A DNA stretch of 64,000 bases from Thalassospira sp. ER-Se-21-Dark (GTDB lineage Bacteria > Pseudomonadota > Alphaproteobacteria > Rhodospirillales > Thalassospiraceae). The notes beneath the pieces were generated by a model that saw only the letters and a program-made list of their open reading frames with translations, was not told the origin of the DNA and searched no databases. Made by a program: the position numbers and the translations under genes. Shown here piece by piece: positions 63,312 to 64,000 of this stretch (within the stretch, counting starts at the first letter, position 1; the number at the start of each line of letters is the position of its first letter). The DNA lies in NCBI RefSeq assembly GCF_017922435.1, contig NZ_VDEZ01000005.1, positions 62,001 to 126,000 on the forward strand, written 5' to 3'.

Positions 63312-64000
63312 CTAGCCGCCAATGCGATGAATGTGGCACCAGGTCAAAAGATCACTCGCCCCGATTTCGCGCGTTTGGCTATCGCTATGAAGAATGCGCA
63401 GGCGCAATCCTGTGCCCGGCGTGGTGCCAATTCGGGCAATACCATTCAGCCGCAAACTGTGCGCCGCGCCGCTGCCCGTGGCGGTGATGTCATTGGCCTG
63501 CATATGGCTCGACCAATCGGTGCCATCAAAGCGTTCCAGTGACAATGTGGTAAAGACCGACTGGTCGGTAATCGGCAACCGCACCCCGATATCAACGTGA
63601 TAGAACCCCGGCGGCAGGCCGGTCACACCATGCACGCCACTGTCATAAAGCCCGTGGCTGTCTTCGATCACCTGATCCCATTCCACCAGAAACGCGCCGC
63701 CCGCCGGGATCGACTGGCTATTGGTTCGAAGAAGCTTGATCACCGGGCCGGTTTCATGGATCGGGGCGGCAAACCAGCGCGTGCCATCGCAGATCAGATC
63801 GACCATGTCGCCCCGTGTTGGCAGCGGATAAACAGTCACTTCTGCCCCGCCATTGGTCGGGCGGATGACATCCCCGGATGCGGACGTGATATCGACCATC
63901 GTGCCATCGCCGTTAAAAACCCGAAAGCGCACGCCATTGCGCGCAAGGGACGCCACCGGCAAGGTCAATTGTGCCCCGCTTGAAAGCCTGACCAAGGATC
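63312..64000 (-). CDS. Phage tail-fibre-like protein, cut by the window edge
   Basis: At least 229 residues, open at the right edge, so the start is outside the window. The C-terminal half is a jelly-roll pattern (GGAFLVEWDQVIEDSHGLYDSG, GFYHVDIGVRLPITDQSVFTTLSLERFDGTDWS in parts) like C1q/TNF-type phage fibre domains. The N-terminal part has DGTMVDITSASGDVIRPTNGG. It is 58 bp ahead of the LamG-like gene. Confidence 0.6.
   Translation of the reverse strand, partial: SLVRLSSGAQLTLPVASLARNGVRFRVFNGDGTMVDITSASGDVIRPTNGGAEVTVYPLPTRGDMVDLICDGTRWFAAPIHETGPVIKLLRTNSQSIPAGGAFLVEWDQVIEDSHGLYDSGVHGVTGLPPGFYHVDIGVRLPITDQSVFTTLSLERFDGTDWSSHMQANDITATGSGAAHSLRLNGIARIGTTPGTGLRLRILHSDSQTREIGASDLLTWCHIHRIGG

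Overview
The window looks like chromosomal DNA of a marine alphaproteobacterium. GC is moderately high (about 55% by eye), and the mix of TonB/FecI/FecR iron systems, TRAP sugar-acid uptake, an alphaproteobacterial-type flagellin, ExoD and a GTA-type holin fits Rhodospirillales, most likely a Thalassospira-like organism. That name is an inference from gene content only.

Layout. (1) 0-11 kb: an SMP-30 lactonase-like gene, then a hydroxamate-type siderophore ABC importer (ATPase, two tandem binding proteins, fused FhuB-like permease), a GFA-fold protein, and on the minus strand a complete iron-signalling cassette: ECF sigma, FecR, TonB receptor with signalling domain, small STAS/SEC14-like protein. 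Fur-box-like dyads precede the ABC operon and the sigma gene. (2) 11.5-12.9 kb: one flagellin gene with a strong terminator. (3) 13-22.7 kb: an oxidative uronate/aldarate catabolic locus: uronate dehydrogenase, TRAP transporter (DctP, DctQ, DctM), 5-dehydro-4-deoxyglucarate dehydratase, FAH-fold hydratase, second SMP-30 lactonase, aldose-1-epimerase-like protein and two FCD-type GntR regulators, with shared candidate operators. (4) 22.7-25.3 kb: HAD phosphatase and FGGY pentulose kinase, divergent. (5) 25.5-30.7 kb: RND efflux pump (adaptor and pump, no outer-membrane channel in the window) with a divergent TetR regulator and a 17-bp palindrome between them. (6) 30.9-36.6 kb: an unknown exported protein and a second sigma/FecR/TonB receptor cassette with its own Fur box. 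(7) 36.8-51.4 kb: ordinary metabolic genes (cytochrome c, alpha/beta hydrolase, arylamine N-acetyltransferase, D-amino acid aminotransferase, SDR, LysR, EamA, PyrD, OYE, ExoD, PhzF) and a DUF1413/Phd/RelE toxin-antitoxin cassette. (8) 51.4-64 kb: an accessory region: hipBA with three evenly spaced operators, a scarred mosaic containing a TPP riboswitch, a NUDIX gene, a truncated thiD, a hipA tail remnant and a remnant of a phage holin gene, then an AT-rich DUF2971 gene, a PIN/HTH toxin-antitoxin pair, and a prophage-like block (holin, SleB-type endolysin, terminase large subunit, tail/LamG-type proteins) that continues past the right edge.

The most unusual part is 53.0-54.7 kb. There, tails of hipA and of the prophage holin gene recur as diverged partial copies around a thiamine-regulated NUDIX gene whose thiD partner is cut off. 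I read this as a recombination scar at the edge of a mobile island. No CRISPR array, tRNA, rRNA or insertion sequence was recognised.
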